Assembly (NCBI GenBank): GCA_933207985.1
Contig: OW240916.1
Span: 270,711,275 to 270,775,274 of the forward strand
Direction of reading: 5' to 3'
DNA length: 64,000 nucleotides
DNA from: Pelobates cultripes
Lineage: Eukaryota; Chordata; Amphibia; Anura; Pelobatidae
Part shown: in pieces, positions 11,905-23,400 of the stretch
How the letters are laid out: every line of letters starts with the position of its first letter
Position numbering within the stretch: the stretch's first letter is position 1
The notes under the pieces: model-generated
What the model was told of the DNA's origin: nothing
The model's database searches: none
What the model saw: only the letters and a program-made list of their open reading frames with translations
Translations under genes and position numbers: made by a program

Positions 11905-13000
11905 AAAAAGGTATGCCGGTCGGGGCCGGGCCGGCTGGAAGCCACTTGCTTTGGCTCCAGCATCGAGATTATTAAAACGACATAAAAAGCTATTACAGAC
12001 CGTTTTAGGGTCGAATACTCCATCGCCAATCAATGGAGAACATCCTCCGCTTTAATAAGATACCTAGAAGACGGCTGCAGCAACCCGGATGAGCCGAAAC
12101 AGATACCCTCGGCCTACTAGCTGCCATAAGCCTACGTACATGCGGCCGTTGAGAACATACAGACTCGGAGACACATCCGGATGAGACACCGGGGAGAGAG
12201 ATGGACACCCCACGAGAGAAACCGGCACCCACGGGATACTGGTTTCGGCCCGGGGCCTGGCCCCGCTTCCCCCAGCCGGCGGGGGATATGATATCCCGGC
12301 CACATGGTGGCGACGGATGCCGCAGCGGAAACTCCCGTGGGGGCGCCTTGCCAACCACCTAAACTGGCAATGGCGAAGGAGATGGCCAGCCAGCTGTAAA
12401 GAGCGATACTGATTAACAGTGAGCTAATGGATGCTGACACAGACAAGGAGAGAAAGGAGAACTCCTATGGGGGGACGCCCCAATCCTGAAAAAAAGCACC
12501 AAGGGGGAATGTCATGAGTAGCCCGCACGGGCCCTGGCAGGATCCACCGTGCTGTGACCTCGACCGCTGGAGAGGTGGGTTCCCGGGCCTCTGGGTCTGA
12601 GGGGTCCCCGGAGAGCCCAGTCCCTGGAGCTGCAAGCCTGGTGGGGCAGGACTGTGCCACCCCCCCGACGGACCAGTGGTCGTGGGGGGTGGACACTTGC
12701 TTCAAGTATGCAGCCGGCACCAGGAGAGATGTAGGAACACACACCTCAGGAAGCCCACATGGAGCTGGGGAGGTGCAGGGAGCGGACGACCGGAGGACTT
12801 TTGTGGTGAGGTCCAATGGACAGTTTGTGCTCCTGAGTGCCTACGGAACTGGTGGAGGGCCCGATCGGTGAGCGGAGATCGGCATGTGGGTGAGGGAAGG
12901 AGGCCTGGCGCCCCAGGGACAGTGTGGTAGCAGTGTCATGAGAGACTCCCCCAGATGGCTCAGAGGATTGACAGGGCCACCTTGTCGATGTATAGCTCAT
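11905..13000. other. GC-rich block of unknown origin between rad1 and brix1
   Basis: A stretch much richer in G and C than the surroundings, from about ggtcggggccgggccggctgg to about 13000. Several overlapping open frames on both strands (12005-12358 -, 12132-12446 -, 12424-12816 -, 12554-12871 +) follow from the base composition; none looks like a known protein. It reads like an inserted retroelement piece (for example a 5' UTR), but I found no target duplication or tail. No function is assigned. Confidence 0.4.
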
Positions 13001-14470
13001 ATTTTTTTTTTAATTCTAAGTTTGCATTTACTTCCTAAGGGGTTAACATAAATATGCAAGAGATCAATATAAATCTGCAGGTCCTTCCTGAATGCAGGGA
13101 ATAATACTCAAATCTCCACACTCATAAATGTTCTCTTCTAATCTATATAGATCTTTGTTAGACTGCTTAGCCACCAGCAGACTATGCATACATGCAAGGG
13201 CCGCGCTGAGCATTGGAAATACGCTTGACAGATATGGGAGATCGAAAAGCGCCAGTAATTTGTTCACGTTACCATTGCATAGTTCTGCAACCCGTCTGTA
13301 AGATAACATAAAACTAGGAGTCATGCAGGACGACAAATCGTTCACAATTCTTTTCTATTTTAATCTGTTTATGTATACTAAGTTTCTACCCATTTTTGAT
13401 CACCCAATGCTGGTTCTTCATTATTATGTTAGTTTAAAACGCTATACAACAGGCAACCGCAACCTAAGAATATAAATGCGCTGTACGTTGTTGCTCCCGC
13501 ATAAAAACACAGGTACATGCCATGTTACAGTACATTATAGGATATGTCATTGCCAGACGATGCCTAACCAGTGTAACACTTCTGCCGTACAAGATTACAG
13601 TAGCACGCGTTTAAGAGGTATTTGAGTTTACATAACGTGCATATAGTTTTTTGCTCTACTTTGCTAGCTTAACACGCTACAGGAATACATGGTTTATGTT
13701 ATAATGCCCCTAGGTACCACAGATTTTGCATACATAATGACCAACTGCGGCACAGTAGGATATATACAGACACGCTCACACTCAGCTCGTGGTTGGTTAA
13801 AAGCAGCATACACTCGCCTACTCTGTTCGTACAAGCATAACAGCTATATGTTAGTAAATAGCCATTAATCAAACCACAACGGGTTGAGTCTGTGCAATGC
13901 ATTAGGCCGACACTGGTTAAACGCAACAACTATACTGATCACTCACAATCAGATACTTTCAACCTAACGAGTGAACAATGTCATGGCAAGAAAGATAACA
14001 AAAAGCACACTCAAATATGATATGATATATTAAATGTTGTAAAACAACTGACGAGCCTCTGCGCAGGCAACAACTAGTATATCCATTCACGCAGTGATAA
14101 CCAGGCCTCTGCGCAGGCACTAACCCGCTTTAACAATAACACGTTTGCATTGGAATATGTTATGAAACCAATAAACATTTAAAACAAGGTATGCCTAGTT
14201 ATGTACTGTAAGAATAATTATATGTACATACAATATCCATACTGTGATTGTGTTGTGTTTTGTTTTTAAACATACAACACTTTATCTGTAAATTTAGTTG
14301 TTTTTTTATTATTCAAATAAGAAATTGTTGTAATGTTTACAGAACACTACCACCTAAGTGTTAAGTTAAAAAAAATATACCCCATTGTATGCCAAAAAGT
14401 TAAGAGCATGGAACAAGTAATATTGTGTTGTGCACTATTCCAATTTAAAGGGTGCCTATCATGGTTCATT
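13000..14470. other. Spacer with unassigned repeat-like sequence
   Basis: Nothing clearly genic. A minus-strand open frame at 13345-13064 (93 codons) with ordinary-looking residue use was not recognised. The 14-mer cctctgcgcaggca occurs twice, at about 14057 and 14106, suggesting part of an old repeat. Confidence 0.35.
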
Positions 14471-14639
14471 TCACTGTATCTCATTTGATATCTCTCCTCA
14501 AACTATGTATACATTGTGCTAGTGAAATTGCTGGCCGCTGTCTGTTAGCAAGAGAACACACCTACAGGGTGGGCGCACGCAGGGCTTAATTTTGTATTTG
14601 CTTTCGTATTACGCAGCCACGTTACATTGCTACTATAGT

Positions 14640-15290
14640 GCTGGGAATACAAAGTTATATTCGTTGTACTATTATTATTTATGTAGCGCTGTACAATGGG
14701 TGGACTAACAGACACGTATTTGTAACGAGACGAGTTGGACACACAAGAACAGAGGGAATGAGGGCCCTGCTCAATGAGCTTACATGCTAGGGTGAGTGGG
14801 GTAATGTGACACAAAAGCTAAGGGTAGGGTAGAAAAGTAGGTTGCTAGGATAGTGTTCATTGAGGGCTTAGTGTTTTGTTTTGATGACAGTTGTGGAATC
14901 GGGGTGCAGGGAGGGAAAGCTGTCCACTGTTTAATGGATATGCTTTCCTAATGAAGTAAGTTTTCAGAGATTTTTTTGTAGGAGCGGAGATTGGGTGAAA
15001 GTCCAACAGAAAGAGGAAGGGCGTTCCATAGGAACGGTGCAGCCTTAGAAAAGTCTTTAAGGTGAGCATCAGAGGTAGGTGTACGAACAGAGGTTAAATG
15101 TAGTTCTCCGGCAGAGCATAGGGGCCTAGATGGGACATATTTGTGTGTTAGTGAGTATAAGTAGGTCAGAGCAGCATTGTGTAGAGATTTCTAAGCAAGT
15201 ATCAGGATCTTAAATTGAGTCCTAGATCTTACGGGAAGCCAATGTAGGGACTGACAAAGGTGGGAGGTGCAGGCGAAAAGGAAGATGGGC
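14640..15290. mobile_element. Interspersed repeat relic (atttatgtagcgctgtacaatg type)
   Basis: The segment around atttatgtagcgctgtacaa (about 14677) and agggccctgctcaatgagct (about 14760) has the look of a common amphibian interspersed repeat family, as I recall it. It has no intact frame and no clear termini, so class and ends are uncertain. Confidence 0.45.
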
Positions 15291-15329
15291 TTCACCGCCA
15301 CATTCATTATAGACTTTAACGGGGCAAGT

Positions 15330-15786
15330 TGGGAACACGTAAGACCACTGAGCTCCCCCTCGTGCCACACTCTAAGGGTTAAGAAACTCTTACTGTACTT
15401 ATCCGATTCCAGCGCCGATCTCCCTCAGTGCTCTGACTCCATCACCCAGAAGGGGGCATATGCGCGGCGAGCGCTACAAGCGCATTATGTCCTCCCCATA
15501 GGAAAGCATTGCTGCAATGCTTTCCCATATGGATTTTACCAACACTGGATGTCCTCATGCAGAGCGTGAGGGTGTCCAGAAGTCGCCTAACAAGCAAGAA
15601 GTGTCTTTAGTGGCTTCTATGGTTGACAGCCACAGCCACTAAAGGCATTCGTAACCCTGCCATATAATTATTGTAGTATCTCAGAAACTGCAATACTTAA
15701 CATTGCAGGGTTAAGGTGAGAGGGACATTGCACCCAGGCAACTTCAATAAGACAAAGTGGTCTGGGTGTCTGTAGTGTCCCATTAA
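15330..15786. mobile_element. Decayed TTAA-type element, ends only partly preserved
   Basis: Right end reads gtggtctgggtgtctgtagtgtcccattaa, close to the inverted terminal sequence of the TTAA elements. Internal hairpin ataggaaagcattgc/gcaatgctttcccat at about 15500-15528 matches the central hairpin of copy A. The left end was not found. Confidence 0.5.
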
Positions 15787-16679
15787 TAATTGTTATGGGG
15801 TTTAGATAAAAACCTCTCTCTGAGAGATTTTGCTTTTTAGCTAAAATCAGCAAGGTAACTTTTTAGTGTTTAGTTTTAAACATTCATAGGGATTTGGGAT
15901 AAGCAACTTTTTCTTTGGTTTTACACTGTTCAATGAGCTGATATGCTGGCAAAGAAGCATCAACATCATCGGGAGAGGAGGCAATGCTGGAGAAGAGGTT
16001 GCTGCCCACGAAGGAGGTGTAATGGTTGTGATGGCTACTTTGAGCAGGTGGTGAGTGTGATTAAAGGTAAAAATATGGTGACCGGTTCAGTTTAACATTC
16101 AAACTAAGATGATCTTTGGTGCTTAGTGTGTGCAGTGAATATCTTGCTCTTCTGGCACATACATTTTGCAGTGAAAAGGTTGAACCAGTGTTCCCATTAC
16201 AGCAAATGGATATGTCAAACTAGAAGTGACCTCCACTTCTATTATTATATAGAGATGAACAAACCTATACTAGACAAGCTACAAATTGTGTGAAGTGTTC
16301 TTGCCTCCACTAGTAGTCTACAACTGGAGTGGGTGGAGTAATTATCATTTATATAGCACATTTAATTGCAACGTCATTGCCCAAAGTGCTTCACAGTTAC
16401 ATTAAAACATACATTTATAAAAACATTAGCAGGTGTACAAAAGGCCCTGTCTATGACATCACTTGCTGCTCCAGCCTGGCACAGGTCAAAGTATTTTGGT
16501 GGTTGCCATCTTCAAACGGTCATAAAACTATAAATCCTACAGCGAAGAGCTTTATATTGTGAGAATCACAAGGCCCAGACCTACATTTTGATGTATAGTA
16601 TGTCTCCGAAACATTAACAATGAAGGCACAGTTGCAGTTTAGAAATTGCCCTTCAAATTTAAACTGGCTAGAGTGGAGG

Positions 16680-16970
16680 TTCACTGACAGCTGCTAGAGG
16701 CGCTTGCGTGCTAATCACAGTGAGAAGACGCCAGCGTCCATAGGAAAGCATTGTAAATGCTTTCCTATGACACTGGCTGAATGCGCGCGCAACTCGTGCC
16801 GCGCATGAGCATTCAGCCGGACAGGAGGAGGAGAGCTCCCCGCCCGGTGCTGGAGAAAGAGGTAAATTTAACCCCTTCCTCTCCATCCAGCCCGGTGGGA
16901 GGGGGACCCTCAGGGCACTATAGTGCCAGGAAAACGAGTATATTTTCCTGGCACTATAGTGGTCCTTTAA
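16680..16970 (+). mobile_element. Truncated three-hairpin MITE, copy B
   Basis: Shares with copy A the segment from tgacagctgctagaggcg through the central ataggaaagcatt hairpin to the right-hand cactatagtgccaggaaaac palindrome, ending TTAA at 16967-16970. The left hairpin and left terminus are missing. Confidence 0.8.
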
Positions 16971-17299
16971 TAAGCAGGCACAAAGTTTCAGATTTCAGTC
17001 ACCCCTTTTCAGAAAGAAAGAATAATACATTTTATATAAACATATATCTAACAGTCAGATAATGAAGTTAAAGCAACACTCCAAGAAGCATAACCACTGC
17101 CCTGTGGCGGTCACACTGTAATTTGTCAAACCATTTTGGTGTATTTTGACAATTTATCTTGGAAAAAATATATATGTGGGTGAGGAAAGCCAAACAGTAT
17201 CACCATGAAGAACCCAGTTTAACCCCTTAAGGACCAAACTTCTGGAATAAAAGGGAATACTGACATGTCACACAGGCCATGTGTCCTTAAAGGGGGGTT

Positions 17300-17462
17300 A
17301 AAGGCGATCCGATCAGTTTGTCACTTGTGCCGGGACTTGTACCGCTAACTGTCCACCAGAGGGCGCCTGACCGACCTAGCTAGTTTAGCCGCATCCTGTG
17401 ATAGAGATCCACGTGCGGCCCGGAGAGTCCGTCTTCCGCTTCCGGCACAGAGTAAACATGGC
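17300..17462 (+). promoter_or_regulatory. brix1: brix1 promoter region (ETS-like and YY1-like sites)
   Basis: A short CpG-bearing, GC-rich stretch directly before the brix1 start. It contains overlapping ETS-type cores cttccgcttccgg at 17433-17445 and the YY1-like context aaacATGGCAGC at the start codon, a combination common at ribosome-biogenesis gene promoters. No TATA box is seen. The transcription start is not fixed by sequence alone. Confidence 0.55.
17353..17366 (+). promoter_or_regulatory. CTCF-like motif upstream of brix1
   Basis: CCACCAGAGGGCGC matches every position of the commonly used CTCF core pattern (CCASYAGRKGGCRS). It lies about 92 bases before the brix1 ATG. Binding is inferred, not shown. 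Confidence 0.6.
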
Positions 17463-20400
17463 AGCGCACCGGAGAAAACGTGGCCCCTCTCCCGGGTCGG
17501 CGAAAACGAACAAAAAAGCCAAATTCCAGCAGCCCGAGCGCGTGCAGGAGGCGGCGGCTGACGAGTTTACCGTCCCGGCTCCCGTCTCTGAGGTACAGGG
17601 ATGGATTATCAGTAAGGGAGGGGGGCTGGTCTCACTGTCTCCATGATGGGGGGGTCCAGGTCGTAGCCCATGCTCTCATATTATCTCTGATAATACATAT
17701 AGCCAATATTAATCTGAGAAGTCAGGTCACGGTCAGGGGTCTGTTTTGGAGATTTGGTTTGTGAATTTACCAAGAGCAGCGATATCACACGGAGTGCTTT
17801 ATGCTGTAAGTCTGTGTTATAAGATGCAGTGTCTGCACAATAAATAATGTCAGCGTGCGACAGATAGAACGTGTTTTCCCGAGTTCGAGTTCCTGAGTAG
17901 AATCTTGGACACCAGCGAACCTAAAACATAAGCCCCTTTCTTGTGTGAAACGTTTATGATCTTGAGAGCAATGATCTAACCATGAAGGTATTTAGTTGTG
18001 CATATCCAGCATTGCCTTGTGTGCATCCTGGATTTATGGTAGTGTAACTAATGCACACATCCAAATAACGACATGCCTTTTAGCATTTCAAGTGACAGAC
18101 CAATGACAATGTTCTGGCCCTTGACAGTAGAGATTATTTTCATTCTGCATCTAAAGTCCCCGTTTTATAGCCAAGCTTAATGACCGCTTCAGGGTTTGAC
18201 TCGGTTTAACCAGTGTCCCCTCAACATGGAATTACATGTTTTTGATCGACTAGTCCATCCCTCTAAAAGATATAGAAAAAACATTATTTTCCATGAGTGT
18301 ACATTACATTATTGTAAAATGAAGTGTTGCTCTCTCTTCTTTATTACTAGTCACAAGAACATTCTATGTACAGAACAGAGTTACTAGAATGTTCTAATTA
18401 GTCATGTTACAAAATTTAGGATTTACGTAATGAAGAGTGCGCTGCTTGGTTCTGTGATTGATCGCTTGCTGGTATACTTCATAGTACCAACCAAAACTCA
18501 CAGGTTTCTGTTTTGTGGCCCCAACTGTATTCTTTGAAACCACCTTAGACCAGTTCATCTGAAAGAAGCCCTAAAAAAGACCGTGAATCGTACACTCCTC
18601 ACTGGCTGTACAAGTCTTCTTTTTATTTTTATTTTGCCATCAACAGTACCACTTATTAAATTGACAAAACTTATTGATGAAAACAGCTACGTCGCATTTT
18701 ATAACTCGTCTTTTACTCAAGCTGGTGAAGCCAGGCACTCTCACAAAACCATTTTAGCTTACGCAGTGTTCTTAGAGGAAAAAAAAGAAACTTGGATCCC
18801 ATAGTGTTTTGTAAATAGAAGTTTTGGAAGACTTTGATTTATAGTTCTTCAGTGCATGTACTGTAGACTTGATTTCTTTTTACTAGATAGACATTCAGGC
18901 AGAGAATGTAATTTTAACATGCTTTTACTCATTCTTAGGGGAAATGGAAGAACAAGGAACGAGTGCTAATTTTTTCTTCTCGTGGCATCAATTTCCGTAC
19001 TAGACATCTCATGCAAGACCTAAGAACTCTCATGCCACATTCTAAAGCAGGTAGGAATGGCTACGGTTTTGAGTACTATGGGTTAAGTCCCTCCATCTAA
19101 TGTCAATTTATTTTTTAAGTAGTTTGACAAAAAAAATGACTAGCAGAAAATTCCTGAAACCAAAAGCTCACTTCTTGGGACTACCTAATGAGGGAGCTAA
19201 TTTCTTCATTATCCATTCAAATATCTGGAAGCATTGTGGATGTAGGAGGATTTGACTTTGTTACATCTCTGCAGCCCTTTAACTATGAATGGTTTGCTTT
19301 TAACTCTTTCTGTGGCACAGAAGTGACACGGGGAGCCCATGTTCGTTCTGCAGCACCGAATGGGCTATAGGCATCTTAGTTACACTGTGGCTGAATCCTC
19401 CATCGTTTGTATGCTTACTTGCTTTATGGCATAGTGTGAACATTAAATGCATGTTCGTGTGGTTAAATTATGTGTAGAGGTAATGAGGTAAAATAAAGCC
19501 TCCTCATTATGTCATTGCAATTCATCACTTTCTGTAATCATTTTACACCCTTGTTAAAACACAAATATTTGTATGTAAAGATTTTTATTTTTTTTAAACT
19601 TTAACATTCTTATTTCAGCTCTACGTTCTTTAAAGGACCACTATAGTGCCAGGAAAACATACTCGTTTTCCTGGCACTATAGTGCCCTGAGGGTGCCCCC
19701 ACCCTCAGGGTCCCACTCCCGCCCGGCTCTGGAAGGGGGAAAGTGGTTTAAACTTACCTTTTTCCAGCGCTGGGCGGAGAGCTCTCCTCCTGCTCTCCTC
19801 CTCCGTTCCGCCCCGTCGGCTGAATGCGCACGCGCGGAAAGAGCTGCGCACGCATTCAGCCGGTCGCATAGGAAAGCATTTACAATGCTTTCCTATGGAC
19901 GCTGGCGTGCTATCACAGTGAGAAGCACGCAAGCGCCTCTAGTGGCTGTCAATGAGACAGCCACTAGAGGCTTTGGGGGAAGGCTTAACCCATTAATAAA
20001 CTTGGCAGTTTCTCTGAAACTGCTATGTTTAAAAAAAAAAAAAAAAAATGGGTTAACCCTAGAAGGACCTGGCACCCAGACCACTTCATTAAACTGAAGT
20101 GGTCTGGGTGCCTAGAGTGGTCCTTTAAGACATTTTACCACTTTCAGGGTTATTCACCACAATGAGAATTGTTGGGAATTCAAAGTGAAATTTAATTGTG
20201 AGTCCAAAATAGCCGATCTGAATGCAAAGCTGAATTGGAGAAATCTGAATTACAGTTTGAATTGCTGACAATTCTCGCTTTAGTGAATACTCCTGTTGGA
20301 ACACCCAGGACTCTTAATGCATGTTTGTTGTTTACTTATTATGCAATTGTAAATGTGATGTTTTGTTTTCCCATGAACAGATACCAAAATGGATCGTAAG

Positions 20401-23400
20401 GATAAACTGTTTGTTATAAATGAGGTAAGTGGAACTTGCTGCTTTGGTCTTTTTATATTTAAACTAATTTTATAGAAACTATTTCTTAATGTTTCCGAGA
20501 ATACTTGTTAGTTTTGAGGGACACAACTCATCAGCTATGCATCGCCTGCAAACTATAATTGCACTTAAAATAATTACAGTACACCAGTAAAGAATATTTT
20601 ATTTTGTTTAAAACATAAGTCTTTGTTCAGTACACTCTTCACACAGCATTTTAAACCACAATTATGACCAATATATATATGATCGTAATGTGGGAAGTAT
20701 GATATAAACATGCTTGTTCGCTTAAATGTGAATTATCAGGAATTCAGTGATTTTCAATTTTAGGCCACTGTTGCTGAAGATAGAAACATTCTTTTGTGTT
20801 TTTAGTTCATCTATTGTAGTCTAAAACTTGACGTTCACTCCTATCATTTCCCTTTGCATGAAAATCACACTTTTTACAGAATAGCTGTATATGTTTTCAA
20901 TTTGGCCACTTTGGCTTAAAATATATAATTTACTTTGAATTACAAAGTACCCAACAGTACAAAGTTTAGTGAAAAGCTCTATATTATAAAAGAGATGGAG
21001 GGGCTGTTGGTGATTGGACGTTGTACCAAACACTACATTTACATGCTAATTGTGATAATCAGTGCAGCACATTGGTGACTGTTGATACAAGCTTTCTGCA
21101 CAAATAATGTTATCCTAAACAATACGCTGTTGTTTTAATTTTTTTAGAAATGTTTGTAGAAGAATCAGATGTAGATTTAAATTTTTTATGTAAGGAAGCC
21201 TTTGTTTGTATGCAAGCTGTCAACTTCAAGCAATCTGCATAAGCATTCATTGTTGGCTTCAAACAAAGAAAGTAGAGATGTTATTTTAAAAATAGTCTGT
21301 TTTGAAGTTAGAGATTTGATTTACAGTACAATTCCCTGACAAATAATCAATTTTTTTTTGCATTCCAATCTTTGTAAACGTTCACTAATTTAATGGTTCA
21401 TATTCTGCGTAATAACTGGCTAAATTTTTTTGTACAGGTCTGCGAAATGAAAAACTGCAACAAATGCATATATTTTGAAGCCAAAAAGAAACAAGATCTG
21501 TATATGTGGTGAGTAAGATGTGTAGACAGGGCATGGGAAAATGTATACAAATTTGGGCTTAGTGCTGCTTGTGGCTTAACCGGCAACAATGCTCTATTGG
21601 TTTCCATGGTGATTGTTCTACATTCAGAATTTTGATCTTTATCATTAAAGTGCTGGCCACCGGGGTTACGCATCAAGAGCAGTTCTGGGTGTAATATCTT
21701 TTGGTCTTGTAAAAAGGTCTGCAATGTTAATACGATTTGACTAAAGTAACGCCATTTGTTTCTTCATTTTAGGCTGTCTAATTCTCCTCAAGGACCATCT
21801 GTAAAGTTCTTAGTTCAGAATAGTAAGTTGAACTTAGTTTATTGTTTTTATCCTGGTCAATATTGGGTTTGATGTGGCTGGGAGGGTGGGGGGTATTGAA
21901 GTCTAAGCACACATAAAGCTACTAGTGAAAATTCTTTTAAAAGCTAGTGGGGATTTTCGTACCGTGTCGGAATGCGCAGAGCTATAGAAGAAGCACAGAG
22001 TAATATCAGACTGAACATATGGCAATGCCTGCTGCTACTACGTCCTACACCGTTTGGCCTTTATTGGTTTTGTTCCTTGTTGCACTGTACTACTTGGGTA
22101 ACCTGAAGCAATAGGCATCCAATAACTGTTCTATGTGGTTTTTGCAGTTCACACACTGGCAGAGTTGAAGATGACCGGAAATTGCCTGAAAGGATCTCGT
22201 CCTCTTCTCTCCTTCGATCAGGTTTGAATTAAAAATCTATTCCAAAATAGAAATCTTTCTCTTAAATTTGTTTTTGTTTTTGTTCTTCACTGGTTGTTTC
22301 TACACAGATGACAAATCTCTTTCACGTTTCTATATATGTATTTAATCATGCAATGTGTTTTAATTGCAGGCGTTTGATCACCATCCACAGTATTCTTTGT
22401 TAAAGGAACTGTTTACACAGGTATTTTCTTATCATATCCTTTTTTTGTTACTGCTTGCATATATCCTGCATTAGTTTATTAAACCATTTGTATTTCACAT
22501 GGTGCAATAATGTATTGATAACTGTTTAATAGTAGAAATGGGTATACAGACTGCGACCTACCTGAATGAATATCAATCATCTGTTCATAACAGTGATATT
22601 TAGCTAAAGTGTGTGAGTAGTATGATACAAATAGTAAAGAAAAAGGGGGTGGGGGGGGAAACTGTGCAAATGGGTTGTTCATAGCCCCATCTCTTTGAAC
22701 ATGATGACTAATTTGCTGAAGAGAATTTAGATTGGCTGAGTTCATTTCAGAACTGACAAACTTCTGCAGAAATTTCAGATGTGTCAAAAAATAGATCTTC
22801 ACCCCCCTCCTCCCCTCTTTGTGTATATTAAATATTTCTTGTCATAACTCACTGTTTAGAATTGCATGCACACAGGTCACGGGCTACCCTCTATTGTGTT
22901 TTTGTTAAATTAGAGACAGTATGCTGTTTAGCAAAGCCAGTTTAGTTCAACACATTTATTGGTTTTCTCATTCTTAAATATTTCTTCATTCATACAGATT
23001 TTTGGAACCCCAAGATACCATCCAAAAAGCCAGCCTTTTGTGGACCACGTGTTCAGCTTCTCCATAGTTGACAACAGGATCTGGTTTAGAAATTACCAGG
23101 TGGGTTAAGCTGGATTGTATTGTACTGCTCTGTTAGACTCAATTAACACTTTCACTACTGGGATATCTTCACATGTCAGAGAAAGTCCCTATTTGGTTTT
23201 TCTCATATGCCAAAATGCATAGGACTCTATCCACAGGAAAGGAGCATAGATTTACGTTTCTGTTGTTGTTTGAACCTTGTAAACCAGGTTGTATCCGTGA
23301 ACAAGCAGATGGTTTTACATGCATTGACGGCTAATTGGGCTAGGGGCTGGTTGTTCTCGTTAAAACATTTTGTGTACTGAAGTGGTGTTTATATACATAT

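Noticed and set aside
12005..12930. Overlapping frames of 84-130 codons on both strands
   Set aside because: They overlap one another and follow from high GC; no domain or gene family is recognised.
13064..13345. Minus-strand 93-codon frame as a gene
   Set aside because: Not recognised, no confirmed splice partners; kept only as part of a finding.
15267..15569. 100-codon plus-strand frame
   Set aside because: Covers two repeat relics, including the element hairpin at about 15500; not a real gene.
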